In this document: positions 1 through 7,209 of the stretch, in pieces | Numbering within the stretch: the stretch's first letter is position 1 | Layout: every line of letters starts with the position of its first letter | Source of the DNA: Candidatus Omnitrophota bacterium | GTDB lineage: Bacteria > Omnitrophota > Gorgyraeia > Zapsychrales > Zapsychraceae | Reading direction: 5' to 3' | DNA length: 10,572 bases | NCBI GenBank assembly: GCA_018399915.1 | Contig: JAGYNW010000055.1 | Location: 1-10,572 of the forward strand | Made by a program: the position numbers and the translations under genes | The notes under the pieces: generated by a model | The model's database searches: none | What the model was told of the DNA's origin: nothing | The model's input: only the letters and a program-made list of their open reading frames with translations

Positions 1-383
1 ATCGTGAAGGAGGCTACCGCCCGGGCGTTCCGGGGCCAATCCAGCTCCTCCAGGTACTGGTAATAGGGCTCGGGATCAACTCCTCTTTCTGCGGCCAACT
101 CCAGCGCCACCCCGGGGTGCAGGCGTTGGAGCAGCGCGAAGGGATCAGCCGGCTCCTTCGTTTTGTCCAGTTGAATCAGCCCGTGGAGGTCCATCGTCAC
201 CATGGCGACTCTGAAGTGACCGTTTTCGAGAAGCCATCCCTCCGGGTGCGCGGACAGAGTCCCGGAAAACGCTTCCATTTCCAGGAACTCCAGCTCTGGG
301 GTATCCGCCTCGGCAGTACGCAGCCGAACCCTCGCTGTACCCCCTTGCACGGAAAGACCCCGGACCCAGTCCTTGACCGGCAT
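1..383 (-). CDS. Uncharacterised protein fragment in GC-rich block, open at both ends
   Basis: Read on the minus strand from an ATG at 383-381, the frame stays open for 127 codons and runs off the window start, so the C-terminus is missing. The composition is that of a real protein (many Leu, Glu, Ala, Asp, Gly and few odd His/Gln/Ser runs), unlike the plus-strand open frame over the same bases. The peptide starts MPVKDWVRGL, and its alternating hydrophobic/polar pattern with Gly turns (for example GTLSAHPEGWLLENGHF) suggests beta structure, loosely like AsmA/TamB-type envelope proteins. That resemblance is weak and I do not recognise the family. There is no Shine-Dalgarno sequence before the ATG, so the apparent start is probably just where the block is cut, and the true N-terminus is likely missing too. 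GC content is about 62%, against about 43% just after the junction. Confidence 0.5.
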   Translation of the reverse strand, partial: MPVKDWVRGLSVQGGTARVRLRTAEADTPELEFLEMEAFSGTLSAHPEGWLLENGHFRVAMVTMDLHGLIQLDKTKEPADPFALLQRLHPGVALELAAERGVDPEPYYQYLEELDWPRNARAVASFT

Positions 384-2064
384 GCTTAGATCCGGTCTGG
401 AAAAATTAGTCAGTATTTATACCTCACGGGATCATGGTGTCGCCGATGATTGCTTGATCGCTCAGGAGGCAGTGAGCAGTATTAAAAATTTTGATATTTT
501 GTATAAACCCCATCAAGCCAGATGGTTGGCCCTTTGGAAAAGGTTTGATATCGCATTGGAAGGCAATGATTTCGTTAAAAAAGTATTGAGGCTGCACGCG
601 TTTCATCTGCTTCAGGTGGCCTCGACGTATAATGAGGATATTGACGCAGGAATGCCTGCGCGCGGCCTGCATGGAGAGGCTTATCGCGGACATATTTTTT
701 GGGATGAATTGTATGTGTTTCCTTTTTACAATTTGCACGCGCCGGAGATCACCCGGGCGTTATTGATGTACCGCTATCGACGCTTGGGCGCGGCCAAAGA
801 ATACGCCCAGCAAAAGGGATATCGGGGGGCTATGTATCCTTGGCAAAGCGCTTCTACTGGTGATGAGCAGACGCAGGTTGTGCATTTGAATCCTATGTCC
901 GGTGAATGGGGGCCTGATTACAGTTCTTTGCAAAGGCATGTTTCTGTTGCGGTAGCCTTCAATGTCTGGCAATATTTCATAACTACCGGAGACCGGGATT
1001 TTCTTGACCGTTATGGCGCCGAGATGCTTCTGGAGATCGCGCATTTTTGGTCTTCTATTTCTACGTACAATGAAAAGACCAAGCGTTATGAGATTGAAGG
1101 CGTAATGGGCCCTGATGAATTTCATGAAAAATATCCCGGAACGAAAAAAGGCGGGGTGGTAAATAATGCTTACACCAATGTTATGGCGGTATGGGTTATT
1201 GAAAAAGCCCTGGGGATCATTGACAAGATGATGCAGGAGGAAGAGAAAAATGCCCTGCTGTTGAAGGTAGGGGTTTCTAAAGAAGAGATCAGCCGGTGGC
1301 GTCAAATAACCCAGAAGATGGCTATTGAAATGAGCAAGGATGGATTGATCTATCAATTCAAGGGGTATGAAAGGCTTAAAGAACTGGATTGGGATGATTA
1401 TCGTCGTAGGTATGATAATATCCACAGGATCGACAGAATACTTAAGTCTGAAGGATTGAGCCCTGACGAATTTAAGGTTGCCAAGCAGGCCGATGTTCTG
1501 ATGCTTTTTTATGTGTTGAAATTCAAAGAATTGAAAGATATTTTTTCCAGATTAGGCTATCCATTTAATAAAAATATCATGAAAAAGAATTTTCAATATT
1601 ATTTTCCTCGCACCTCCCATGGCTCGACATTAAGTGTTGTCGTGCATGCTTATGTGGCTGATCTTTTAGGGATGCAAGATAAATCCATGGATTATCTGAT
1701 TAAGGCCCTGAAAAGTGATATTTATGATACGCAGGGCGGCACCACGCAGGAAGGCATTCACACCGGAGTGATGGGCAGTTCGCTAGAATTATTTTGGCGT
1801 TGTTTCGCGGGCTTATCCATAGAAGAAGACAGCCTTTCTTTGAACCCCAAACTTCCGGAAGGATGGCAACGGATACGTTTTAAAATCCGTTATAAGAATA
1901 TCTGGTTTAATATGGCTATCCGGCGGGGAAAAATTCAGATTGTTGCAGAGCCGCTTGAGCAGTTGTCATTAGGTCATCAGTTGGAAGTCCCGATCCTTGT
2001 CTGTAATAAATTGTATAAGTTGAAGCCGAAAAAAACACATACGATCGAGTATGCGTCCAGATAA
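382..2064 (+). CDS. GH65-type glycoside phosphorylase/hydrolase, N-terminally truncated
   Basis: Member of glycoside hydrolase family 65 (maltose, trehalose or kojibiose phosphorylase type), which cleaves alpha-glucosides with phosphate or water. From the ATG at 382 it has 560 residues, against roughly 750 or more for full members. The catalytic (alpha/alpha)6 barrel is present: FWDELYVFPF near 106, a conserved segment HLNPMSGEWGPD near 168, GPDEFHE at 243-249 with the expected general acid E246, KQADV near 368, the phosphate-loop-like HGSTLS at 413-418, GGTTQEGIH near 452, and a short C-terminal beta domain. What is missing is the N-terminal beta-sandwich of about 240 residues. The readable family homology begins at LEKLVSIYTSRD, only about five residues in, directly at the GC switch. 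The start codon is therefore probably artificial, and no ribosome site precedes it. The barrel and catalytic residues look intact, but the exact substrate cannot be told. It could also belong to the GH65 group fused to a HAD phosphatase domain, in which case more is missing. Confidence 0.85.
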   Translation: MLRSGLEKLVSIYTSRDHGVADDCLIAQEAVSSIKNFDILYKPHQARWLALWKRFDIALEGNDFVKKVLRLHAFHLLQVASTYNEDIDAGMPARGLHGEAYRGHIFWDELYVFPFYNLHAPEITRALLMYRYRRLGAAKEYAQQKGYRGAMYPWQSASTGDEQTQVVHLNPMSGEWGPDYSSLQRHVSVAVAFNVWQYFITTGDRDFLDRYGAEMLLEIAHFWSSISTYNEKTKRYEIEGVMGPDEFHEKYPGTKKGGVVNNAYTNVMAVWVIEKALGIIDKMMQEEEKNALLLKVGVSKEEISRWRQITQKMAIEMSKDGLIYQFKGYERLKELDWDDYRRRYDNIHRIDRILKSEGLSPDEFKVAKQADVLMLFYVLKFKELKDIFSRLGYPFNKNIMKKNFQYYFPRTSHGSTLSVVVHAYVADLLGMQDKSMDYLIKALKSDIYDTQGGTTQEGIHTGVMGSSLELFWRCFAGLSIEEDSLSLNPKLPEGWQRIRFKIRYKNIWFNMAIRRGKIQIVAEPLEQLSLGHQLEVPILVCNKLYKLKPKKTHTIEYASR

Positions 2065-2134
2065 AGTGGCTATTTGTGAATCTTTCAATGAAATGAAGAT
2101 CCGTTCCAAGGAGAATCCAGACTGATATCTTCCC

Positions 2135-2166
2135 GGGCAATCTAAACAAGGTTGCCTCTTTTCTTT
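2135..2166 (+). terminator. Rho-independent terminator-like hairpin / possible leader attenuator
   Basis: Stem GGGCAATC (2135-2142) pairs with GGTTGCCT (2150-2157) over 8 bp including two G-U pairs, with a 7-base loop TAAACAA. It is followed by C, then TTTTCTTT (2159-2166). This is a classic intrinsic terminator shape for transcripts coming from the GH65 gene 70 bases upstream. The next Shine-Dalgarno begins only 10 bases after the T-tract and no -35/-10 pair fits in between. Transcription of the following operon must therefore start upstream of the hairpin or read through it, which makes an attenuator role possible. Confidence 0.6.
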
Positions 2167-2187
2167 AAATCTCATAAGGAGACACTG

Positions 2188-3303
2188 ATGAAGAAAAAGC
2201 CGTTGAACATTTTCCTTTCCTCTATCCATCAAAACGCAGGAAAGACTATGGTGTCTTTGGGTTTGTATAAAGTTTTCAAGGCGCGCAAAATCAAGACCGC
2301 GTTTATGAAACCTGTAGGCCAGCAGGTGGTGTCTGTGGGCGCTTCCAGCGTGGACAAGGATTCTTATCTTATCGGGGAAGTCTTCAAAATGGGACGGAAG
2401 TTGCAAAAAATGAGTCCGGTTACCATCGGCAGGGGCTTTACGGAAAAGTATGTTTTTAATCCAGACCGTACGAAATTTTTTTGTGCGATTAAACGTTCTT
2501 ATGATTATTTAATTAAGGGCAAGGATGCCATTATTGTTGAGGGCACGGGACATGCCGGTGTCGGTGCGGTGATCGATGCGTCAAACGCTGATGTGGCGGA
2601 ATTCCTGGGATCCAAGGTCATTATTATCAGCGAAGGAGGGATTGGGAAATCCATTGATGAGATCGTTTTGAATAAAGCCTTGTTTGATCTGAAGAACATT
2701 GAGATTGTCGGAATCATTGTCAATAAAGTCCTACCTGAAAAATATGAAAAGATCAAAAGGACGATCAAAAGAGGCCTGGAGAATAAAGGGATCCGGTTGT
2801 TAGGGGTCATCCCGCACCAACCCTTGTTAAGTTCGCCGACTGTTGAGCAGCTGAAAAAACCGTTGAATCTTGAGATCCTTTGTGGCAAGGAAAATATAAA
2901 CCGCAGGGTAAAGCATGTCATTGTGGCGGCTATGGAACCCCATAATATGATCTATCATCTGAAAGACGGGACATTGGTGTGTACCTCAGGTGACAGGATC
3001 GATAATATCCTTTTGGCGGTAAGTTCTCATCTTGTGCGGGATGGCAGGCGTTTTCAGATCGCCGGCATCATTTTGACAGGAGGGTTAACCCCGAGTGCAG
3101 AGATCATCAATTTGCTGGAAAAAAGTGAGATCCCGGTTTTTGTGACGCCCGAAGATACTTACACAGTGGCTGCGAAATACGAAAATTACATTTGTAAAAT
3201 CCAGAAAACAGATAAAGATAAGATCGAAGAAGCCGCGCGCTTGGTCACAAAATATGTGGATGTTGACGCGATTGTCAGGGGTTTTGAAGGAGAAAGCGCT
3301 TGA
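2188..3303 (+). CDS. BioD/Pta-N-type P-loop protein with DRTGG-like domain
   Basis: A 371-residue protein resembling the N-terminal part of long phosphotransacetylases (COG0857: dethiobiotin-synthetase-like P-loop domain followed by a DRTGG domain) but without any acetyltransferase domain. Residues 1-220 show the P-loop at HQNAGKT (the first Gly of a Walker A is Ile here), then FMKPVGQQ, IIVEGTGH near 113, a switch-like SEGGIGKSIDE, GIIVNKV and GVIPHQP, in the usual BioD-like order. The C-terminal part holds the DRTGG-like motif GDRIDNILLA. Such domains are thought to bind nucleotides or act as regulators, and the substrate is unknown. The ATG at 2188 is chosen because AAGGAGA at 2176-2182 sits 5 bases before it; an upstream in-frame TTG at 2152 lies inside the terminator hairpin. 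The gene overlaps the thiolase start by 4 bases, so the two are translationally coupled. Confidence 0.8.
   Translation: MKKKPLNIFLSSIHQNAGKTMVSLGLYKVFKARKIKTAFMKPVGQQVVSVGASSVDKDSYLIGEVFKMGRKLQKMSPVTIGRGFTEKYVFNPDRTKFFCAIKRSYDYLIKGKDAIIVEGTGHAGVGAVIDASNADVAEFLGSKVIIISEGGIGKSIDEIVLNKALFDLKNIEIVGIIVNKVLPEKYEKIKRTIKRGLENKGIRLLGVIPHQPLLSSPTVEQLKKPLNLEILCGKENINRRVKHVIVAAMEPHNMIYHLKDGTLVCTSGDRIDNILLAVSSHLVRDGRRFQIAGIILTGGLTPSAEIINLLEKSEIPVFVTPEDTYTVAAKYENYICKIQKTDKDKIEEAARLVTKYVDVDAIVRGFEGESA
3287..3302 (+). promoter_or_regulatory. Ribosome binding site that fixes a TTG start for the thiolase
   Basis: AAGGAGA at 3287-3293 lies 6 bases before the TTG at 3300. The TTG overlaps the upstream TGA stop as TTGA. 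The spacing and strength support TTG as the true start, although no ATG is nearby, and predict coupled translation of the two genes. Confidence 0.75.
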
Positions 3304-4478
3304 AGAAAGAGAAAAGGGATGTTTATCTTGTACAAGGCGTAAGGACGCTTCTCGGGAAACCGCATAAGACTTTAAACCGGTATCAAGCCGGAGACTTGGC
3401 TGCGGGTGTGATGCGGGCGGTCATGGAAAAAAGCGGATGGGATCCGCGTGATATCCAAAGAGTGCTTTTGGGAAATACCCTTTCGGCGGGATTGGGACAA
3501 AATTTTGCCAGAGAGGCTGTGTCGCGCGCGGGGCTACCCGGAGATCTTCCTGCGGCAGTAATCAACAATGTCTGTGGATCAGGCCTTGAGGCGCTGATCT
3601 TTGGATATGAGGGGATTCTTTCCGGAAGGCAGGATGCGGTTTTGATCGCGGCCGCTGAAAGTGTGACGCATGCGCCTTTTTTGATCCCCCGGGAAAAAGA
3701 GGAACAGCTACGGCGAGAAGATGTTATTGATAGTGTTGAGCGGGATGGCCTGCGGTGTTCTCTGACAGGAAAATTGATGGGAGTGCTTGCCGAGGACCTT
3801 GCGCAAAAGCATAAGATATCCAGAAAACAGCAGGATGAGTATGCCTTTGAAAGTCATCGTAAAGCAAGCCACGCGACAAAAGAGGGTTTTTTTATCAAAG
3901 AGATTATAGATATGGAGACAGCAGGAGCGTTGGCTTCTATGTCAGATGACTGTATCCGTAAACGGATTAGTTTGGAGGCCATGGCCGAACTGCCCGCGGC
4001 CTTTCGAGAAGAAGGCACGGTTACTGCAGGTAATTCCTCTAGGATTTGTGACGGTGCTGCTGCGGTGCTTTTGTCCGCCCAGAGAAACAAGGCTGAGAAA
4101 GAACGTGGATTGCAGGCCCGTATCCTTGCCTGCCAAAGTGTGACAGGGGATCCCGCGACCACTTATGAAAGCGGGGTCAAAGTTATACAAGCCTGCCTTA
4201 AAGAGGCGAGGATGACAGCTGAGCACATTGATCTGTTCGAGATATGTGAGGCATTTGCCGCCCAAGCGGTATATACTTTTGAAAAATTACAAATTCCTGT
4301 GGCGAAAAGGAATATTTGGGGAGGCGATATCGCCCTGGGGCATCCGATGGGCGTTTCCGGGTTAAGGGCCTTGGTTACATTAATGAACGCTTTAAGGACA
4401 AAAGAAAAGAGAAGAGGGATGGTTTGTGTTTCCTTCGGCGGTGGGGGATCGATCGCCGTTATGATTGAACGCTTTTAA
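3300..4478 (+). CDS. Thiolase-family acetyl-CoA acyltransferase with altered active-site motifs
   Basis: 392 residues, the normal length for bacterial thiolases, which condense or cleave acyl-CoAs in the cytoplasm. Family features run the full length: the nucleophile C92 in NNVCGSGLEAL, AESVTHAP near 119, MGVLAEDLA near 160, GTVTAGNSSRICDGAAAVLL near 239, and H348 in ALGHPMG. Two positions differ from biosynthetic or degradative thiolases such as the Zoogloea enzyme. The NEAF motif reads CEAF (C316 in place of the Asn that holds the oxyanion-hole water), and the C-terminal catalytic Cys of the CxGGG motif is Ser378 in VSFGGGG, although C376 lies two residues before it. Acyl transfer to C92 looks possible, but ordinary condensation may be slowed or replaced by another reaction. 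It starts inside the stop of the P-loop gene and is followed 13 bases later by the ANTAR gene, so the three form an operon. Confidence 0.85.
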   Translation: MKKEKRDVYLVQGVRTLLGKPHKTLNRYQAGDLAAGVMRAVMEKSGWDPRDIQRVLLGNTLSAGLGQNFAREAVSRAGLPGDLPAAVINNVCGSGLEALIFGYEGILSGRQDAVLIAAAESVTHAPFLIPREKEEQLRREDVIDSVERDGLRCSLTGKLMGVLAEDLAQKHKISRKQQDEYAFESHRKASHATKEGFFIKEIIDMETAGALASMSDDCIRKRISLEAMAELPAAFREEGTVTAGNSSRICDGAAAVLLSAQRNKAEKERGLQARILACQSVTGDPATTYESGVKVIQACLKEARMTAEHIDLFEICEAFAAQAVYTFEKLQIPVAKRNIWGGDIALGHPMGVSGLRALVTLMNALRTKEKRRGMVCVSFGGGGSIAVMIERF

Positions 4479-4491
4479 AGGAAGAGGAAAG

Positions 4492-5712
4492 ATGGAAAAA
4501 AACAGACTTCAAATTTCGGATAAAGAAGAGTTGGCTATTCTCAGGCGCATTGTCGAAATAACGAATTCCGGGATAGACCTTAAGGTGGTTTTGTCGGAAG
4601 TCGTAAGCATTGTTAATGATATGACCATGGCAGATGCGGTTTTTATTTATCTTTTAGAGAATAAAAAAAAGCGCCTGGTTCTTATGGCCTCAAAAACCCC
4701 ACATAAAAAAGAATTGGGCAAAGTAAATCTTAAGAAAGGCGAAGGGATCGCTGGATGGGTTGCCCAAAAAAACAAGGTAGTTGCGATAAAACAGAATGCG
4801 TTCGAAGACCCCCGCTTTAAGTCTTTTGAAGAGTTGCCGGAAGACAAATATGAAGCCTTGCTGGCAACGCCGATTGTTTACAAAAACAACCCTATCGGCG
4901 CGATCAATATTCAACATAAAAAGCCGAATGAATATGCCGAAAGAACCATACAGTTAATCTCCTTGATTGCCAAACAGATAAGCGGGGTCATTACTAATGC
5001 GCAACTCTATGAAGAAACCAAAAGTAAGGCATTGCAGTTTGACAGCCTTATGAAGGTCAGCCGTTCGATTACATCGCAGGATTATTTAGATGAGATCCTA
5101 GGGCTAATCGTGGTCGTGACCGCCGGAATGTTGAATTCCAAAATTTGTTCGATCATGATGCTTGATAAAAAGGGTAAAGAACTTATGATCAAGGCAACCC
5201 AGGCGCTAAGTGAGGAATATAAAAAAAAGCCGAACGTTAAGGTCAATGAGAGCATAAGCGGAGAAGTGGTCAAGACCCAAAAGCCGATTACGATTTTAGA
5301 TGTCCGAAAAGAAAAGAAATACGGGTTTAAGGAATTGGCCATTAAGGAAAAGTTCACATCCATGCTGGCGGTACCTATGGTTGTTAAAAATAAAGCGATT
5401 GGCGTGGTTAATGTCTATACGAAAAAACCGCATGTCTTTTCCGAAGATGAGATTGATGTCTTGCAGATCGTTGCCAATCAGGCGGCTGTGGCTATTGAAA
5501 ATACGCATTTAATGGATGATGCTTTAAAGGCGAAAGAAGCCTTGGAGGCCCGTAAGATCGTGGAAAGGGCCAAGGGGGTATTAATGCGTTTAAATAATTT
5601 ATCAGAAGATGCTGCCTACCGATTGATCCACAGAAAAAGTATGGATACCTGCAAGACCATGAAGCAGATCGCGGAATCGATCTTGTTATTGGAAGATATT
5701 AAATCCTCGTAA
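4492..5712 (+). CDS. GAF-GAF-ANTAR RNA-binding transcription antiterminator
   Basis: A 406-residue cytoplasmic regulator with two GAF sensor domains (about 27-172 and 197-337), a linking helix, and a C-terminal ANTAR domain (about 346-401). The ANTAR signature is clear: ALEARKIVERAKGVLM, then SEDAAYRLIHRKSM and a final IAESI helix. ANTAR proteins bind paired hexaloop hairpins in nascent RNA and prevent termination. There is no receiver or kinase domain, so the signal is probably a small ligand or another input to the GAF domains. Neither GAF shows an obvious Cys/His metal or haem cluster. The ATG at 4492 is chosen because GAAGAGGAAAG precedes it; an in-frame TTG at 4465 lies inside the thiolase gene. 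It is the last gene of the P-loop/thiolase operon and ends 4 bases from the convergent PhoH gene. Its RNA target is unknown, and one candidate is the hairpin region ahead of this operon. Confidence 0.88.
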   Translation: MEKNRLQISDKEELAILRRIVEITNSGIDLKVVLSEVVSIVNDMTMADAVFIYLLENKKKRLVLMASKTPHKKELGKVNLKKGEGIAGWVAQKNKVVAIKQNAFEDPRFKSFEELPEDKYEALLATPIVYKNNPIGAINIQHKKPNEYAERTIQLISLIAKQISGVITNAQLYEETKSKALQFDSLMKVSRSITSQDYLDEILGLIVVVTAGMLNSKICSIMMLDKKGKELMIKATQALSEEYKKKPNVKVNESISGEVVKTQKPITILDVRKEKKYGFKELAIKEKFTSMLAVPMVVKNKAIGVVNVYTKKPHVFSEDEIDVLQIVANQAAVAIENTHLMDDALKAKEALEARKIVERAKGVLMRLNNLSEDAAYRLIHRKSMDTCKTMKQIAESILLLEDIKSS

Positions 5713-5716
5713 GTTT

Positions 5717-7045
5717 TTATAAAACATTGCTTGCCAGTTCAGCCAGCTCTGAACGCTCACCTTTTTGTAAGTTGATGTGGGTGTAGATCTTTTGTCCCTG
5801 CATTTTTTGTAACAGGTAACTGAGGCCATTGGAGTATTTATCCAGGTAGGGATGATCGATTTGAAAGACATCTCCGGTAAAAACCATCTTTGTGTTTTCG
5901 CCGGCCCGGGTTATGATCGTTTTGACTTCATGGGGTGTCAGATTTTGTGCTTCATCAACGATGAAAAAGACATCAATAAGGCTCCGGCCCCGGATATAGG
6001 CCAGCGGGGAAATAACCAGGTTTTCTTCTTCCAGCATTTTTTTAATGCTGGAATGTTTGCCGCTATCATCAATGGTGGTCTTTTTTACAACTCCCAGATT
6101 ATCATAGAGGGGTTGCATATAGGGTGTCAACTTTTGTTCGACTTTTCCCGGTAAATAGCCTATGTCCTGGTTGCCTAAAGGCACAACCGGCCGGGCCAAA
6201 AACACTTTGCTGTAGATCGCGCGGCATTCCAGCCCGGCAGATAAAGCCAAAAGCGTTTTTCCTGTCCCGGCTTTGCCCGAGATTGTAACCAGTTGTATGT
6301 TGGGATTTAAGAGCGCGTTCAAGGCAAAGGCCTGTTCTGCGTTTCTCGGATTGATCCCGTAAGCGGTATCTTTCTTGATTAATTTGATTTTAAAGTCTTC
6401 CGGGTCGACATAACCCAGGACAGATTTTTTTCTGTTTCGCATGACGATATATTCATTGGGCATGAACTGTTTTTTGGCTTTTAGCATCTTATGCGGGATC
6501 TCATAAGGTTCATTGATCATCTGTTCGATGATACGTGAAGAGACATTTTCTTCAATGCGGTAGCCGTTATACAGGCTGGAAATTTCCCGGACATGATCTG
6601 AGGTGTAATCCTGGGCTTTCAGCCCCACGGCCTTGGCTTTCATGCGTAAATTTGCGTCTTTTGATACCAGTACGACCTCGCGTTTGCGGTTTTTTTGCGC
6701 AAGGGTATAGGCTGTGTTCAGAATATGGTGATCAGCCTTGTCTTCGGTAAAATTGAATGACAGGTCTGGGTGAAATTTTTCATCCAGCGTGATGATCACG
6801 TTGCCGCGATCTTCTCCTAAGGAAACGCCTTTGGTAAACAGATTTTCGTCACTGATGCTATCCAAGGACCGGAGGAAGTTGCGCGAATGAAAATTAAGGG
6901 ATTCTTTGCCTTTTTTGAAACGATCCAGCTCTTCCAGCACAGCAATAGGAACCACAATGTCATTATCTTTAAAATTGTACAAGCAGGAGCTGTCATGCAG
7001 GATGATATTGGTGTCCAGTATAAATAATTTTGATTTTTTACGCAT
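5717..7045 (-). CDS. PIN domain-PhoH family ATPase (YlaK-like)
   Basis: 442 residues, the usual size for the two-domain PIN-PhoH proteins, which couple an RNase-like PIN domain to an ATP-dependent RNA helicase-type PhoH domain. The PIN domain (about 7-150) keeps the acidic residues expected at the active site: D11 in LDTNIILHD, E38/E39 in VLEELDRF, D105 in DHHILN and D130 in SKDANLRM. The PhoH domain (about 230-435) has Walker A GKAGTGKT at 257-264, LARPVVPLG near 283, Walker B FIVDEAQN at 361-368 and FTGD at 389-392. A likely promoter lies at 7075-7103. The GGGAG-like ribosome site is about 13 bases from the ATG, which is rather far. A perfect 10-bp inverted repeat sits within the gene at 6029-6053. 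Cellular targets cannot be told from sequence; the family is linked to RNA processing and phosphate-starvation responses. Confidence 0.92.
   Translation of the reverse strand: MRKKSKLFILDTNIILHDSSCLYNFKDNDIVVPIAVLEELDRFKKGKESLNFHSRNFLRSLDSISDENLFTKGVSLGEDRGNVIITLDEKFHPDLSFNFTEDKADHHILNTAYTLAQKNRKREVVLVSKDANLRMKAKAVGLKAQDYTSDHVREISSLYNGYRIEENVSSRIIEQMINEPYEIPHKMLKAKKQFMPNEYIVMRNRKKSVLGYVDPEDFKIKLIKKDTAYGINPRNAEQAFALNALLNPNIQLVTISGKAGTGKTLLALSAGLECRAIYSKVFLARPVVPLGNQDIGYLPGKVEQKLTPYMQPLYDNLGVVKKTTIDDSGKHSSIKKMLEEENLVISPLAYIRGRSLIDVFFIVDEAQNLTPHEVKTIITRAGENTKMVFTGDVFQIDHPYLDKYSNGLSYLLQKMQGQKIYTHINLQKGERSELAELASNVL
6029..6053. repeat. Perfect 10-bp inverted repeat inside the PhoH gene
   Basis: TTCCAGCATT (6029-6038) and AATGCTGGAA (6044-6053) are exact reverse complements separated by five T. 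In the phoH-like mRNA the loop would be AAAAA. The repeat falls in codons for HSSIKKMLEE, between Walker A and Walker B of the ATPase. It has no T-run after the stem on the coding strand, so it is not a standard terminator. Confidence 0.7.
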
Positions 7046-7074
7046 TTTCAGGTATTATCTCCCTTCTTACTATA

Positions 7075-7103
7075 AGTATATCCGGCGCAAACTAGGGTAT
7101 CAA
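7075..7103 (-). promoter_or_regulatory. Sigma70-like promoter for the PIN-PhoH gene
   Basis: On the minus strand, TTGATA (7103-7098) and TATACT (7080-7075) are separated by exactly 17 bases, each matching 5 of 6 consensus positions. Transcription would start near 7068, giving a leader of about 23 bases. Confidence 0.6.
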
Positions 7104-7144
7104 TCAATATTCTAAAAATAATTCTGGGATTATAGGGATTTGCC

Positions 7145-7173
7145 TTGTAAAATTATTTATTTCTATGTATAAA
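7145..7173 (+). promoter_or_regulatory. Sigma70-like promoter for the antiporter-hypAB series
   Basis: TTGTAA (7145-7150) and TATAAA (7168-7173) are 17 bases apart, matching 4 and 5 of 6 consensus positions. The expected start near 7180 leaves about 30 bases of leader before the ATG at 7210. With the promoter at 7075-7103 this makes the 164-base gap a divergent promoter region. It is AT-rich and holds no ORF or clear operator. Confidence 0.45.
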
Positions 7174-7209
7174 GTTTAATAAAGGTCTATCTTTCCTGTC
7201 AAATAAAGC

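Noticed and set aside
3..389. Plus-strand open frame across the GC-rich block (a GTG start at 117 is possible)
   Set aside because: Its product is rich in Arg, His, Gln, Pro and Ser, typical of a shadow frame in GC-rich DNA. The minus-strand frame over the same bases has normal protein composition.
2051..2125. 24-codon ORF overlapping the GH65 stop (MRPDKVAICE...)
   Set aside because: It overlaps the GH65 end and is closed before the terminator, but it has no clear ribosome site and is too short to support without conservation.
2135..2157. Terminator hairpin as a canonical ANTAR target
   Set aside because: The loop is 7 bases (TAAACAA) rather than a hexaloop with A at position 1 and G at position 4, and no proper tandem partner is seen. 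It is kept only as a hypothesis.
2188..3303. Calling this gene dethiobiotin synthetase (bioD) or phosphotransacetylase (pta)
   Set aside because: The C-terminal DRTGG-like half and the length do not fit BioD, and there is no acetyltransferase domain for Pta. No biotin genes are nearby.
5723..5733. 11-base match AACATTGCTTG, repeated at 10486-10496
   Set aside because: Several matching 11-mers are expected by chance in 10 kb, and the flanks do not match.
7114..7160. AAATAATT/AATTATTT inverted repeat as an operator between the divergent genes
   Set aside because: It is purely AT, widely spaced, and expected in such AT-rich intergenic sequence.
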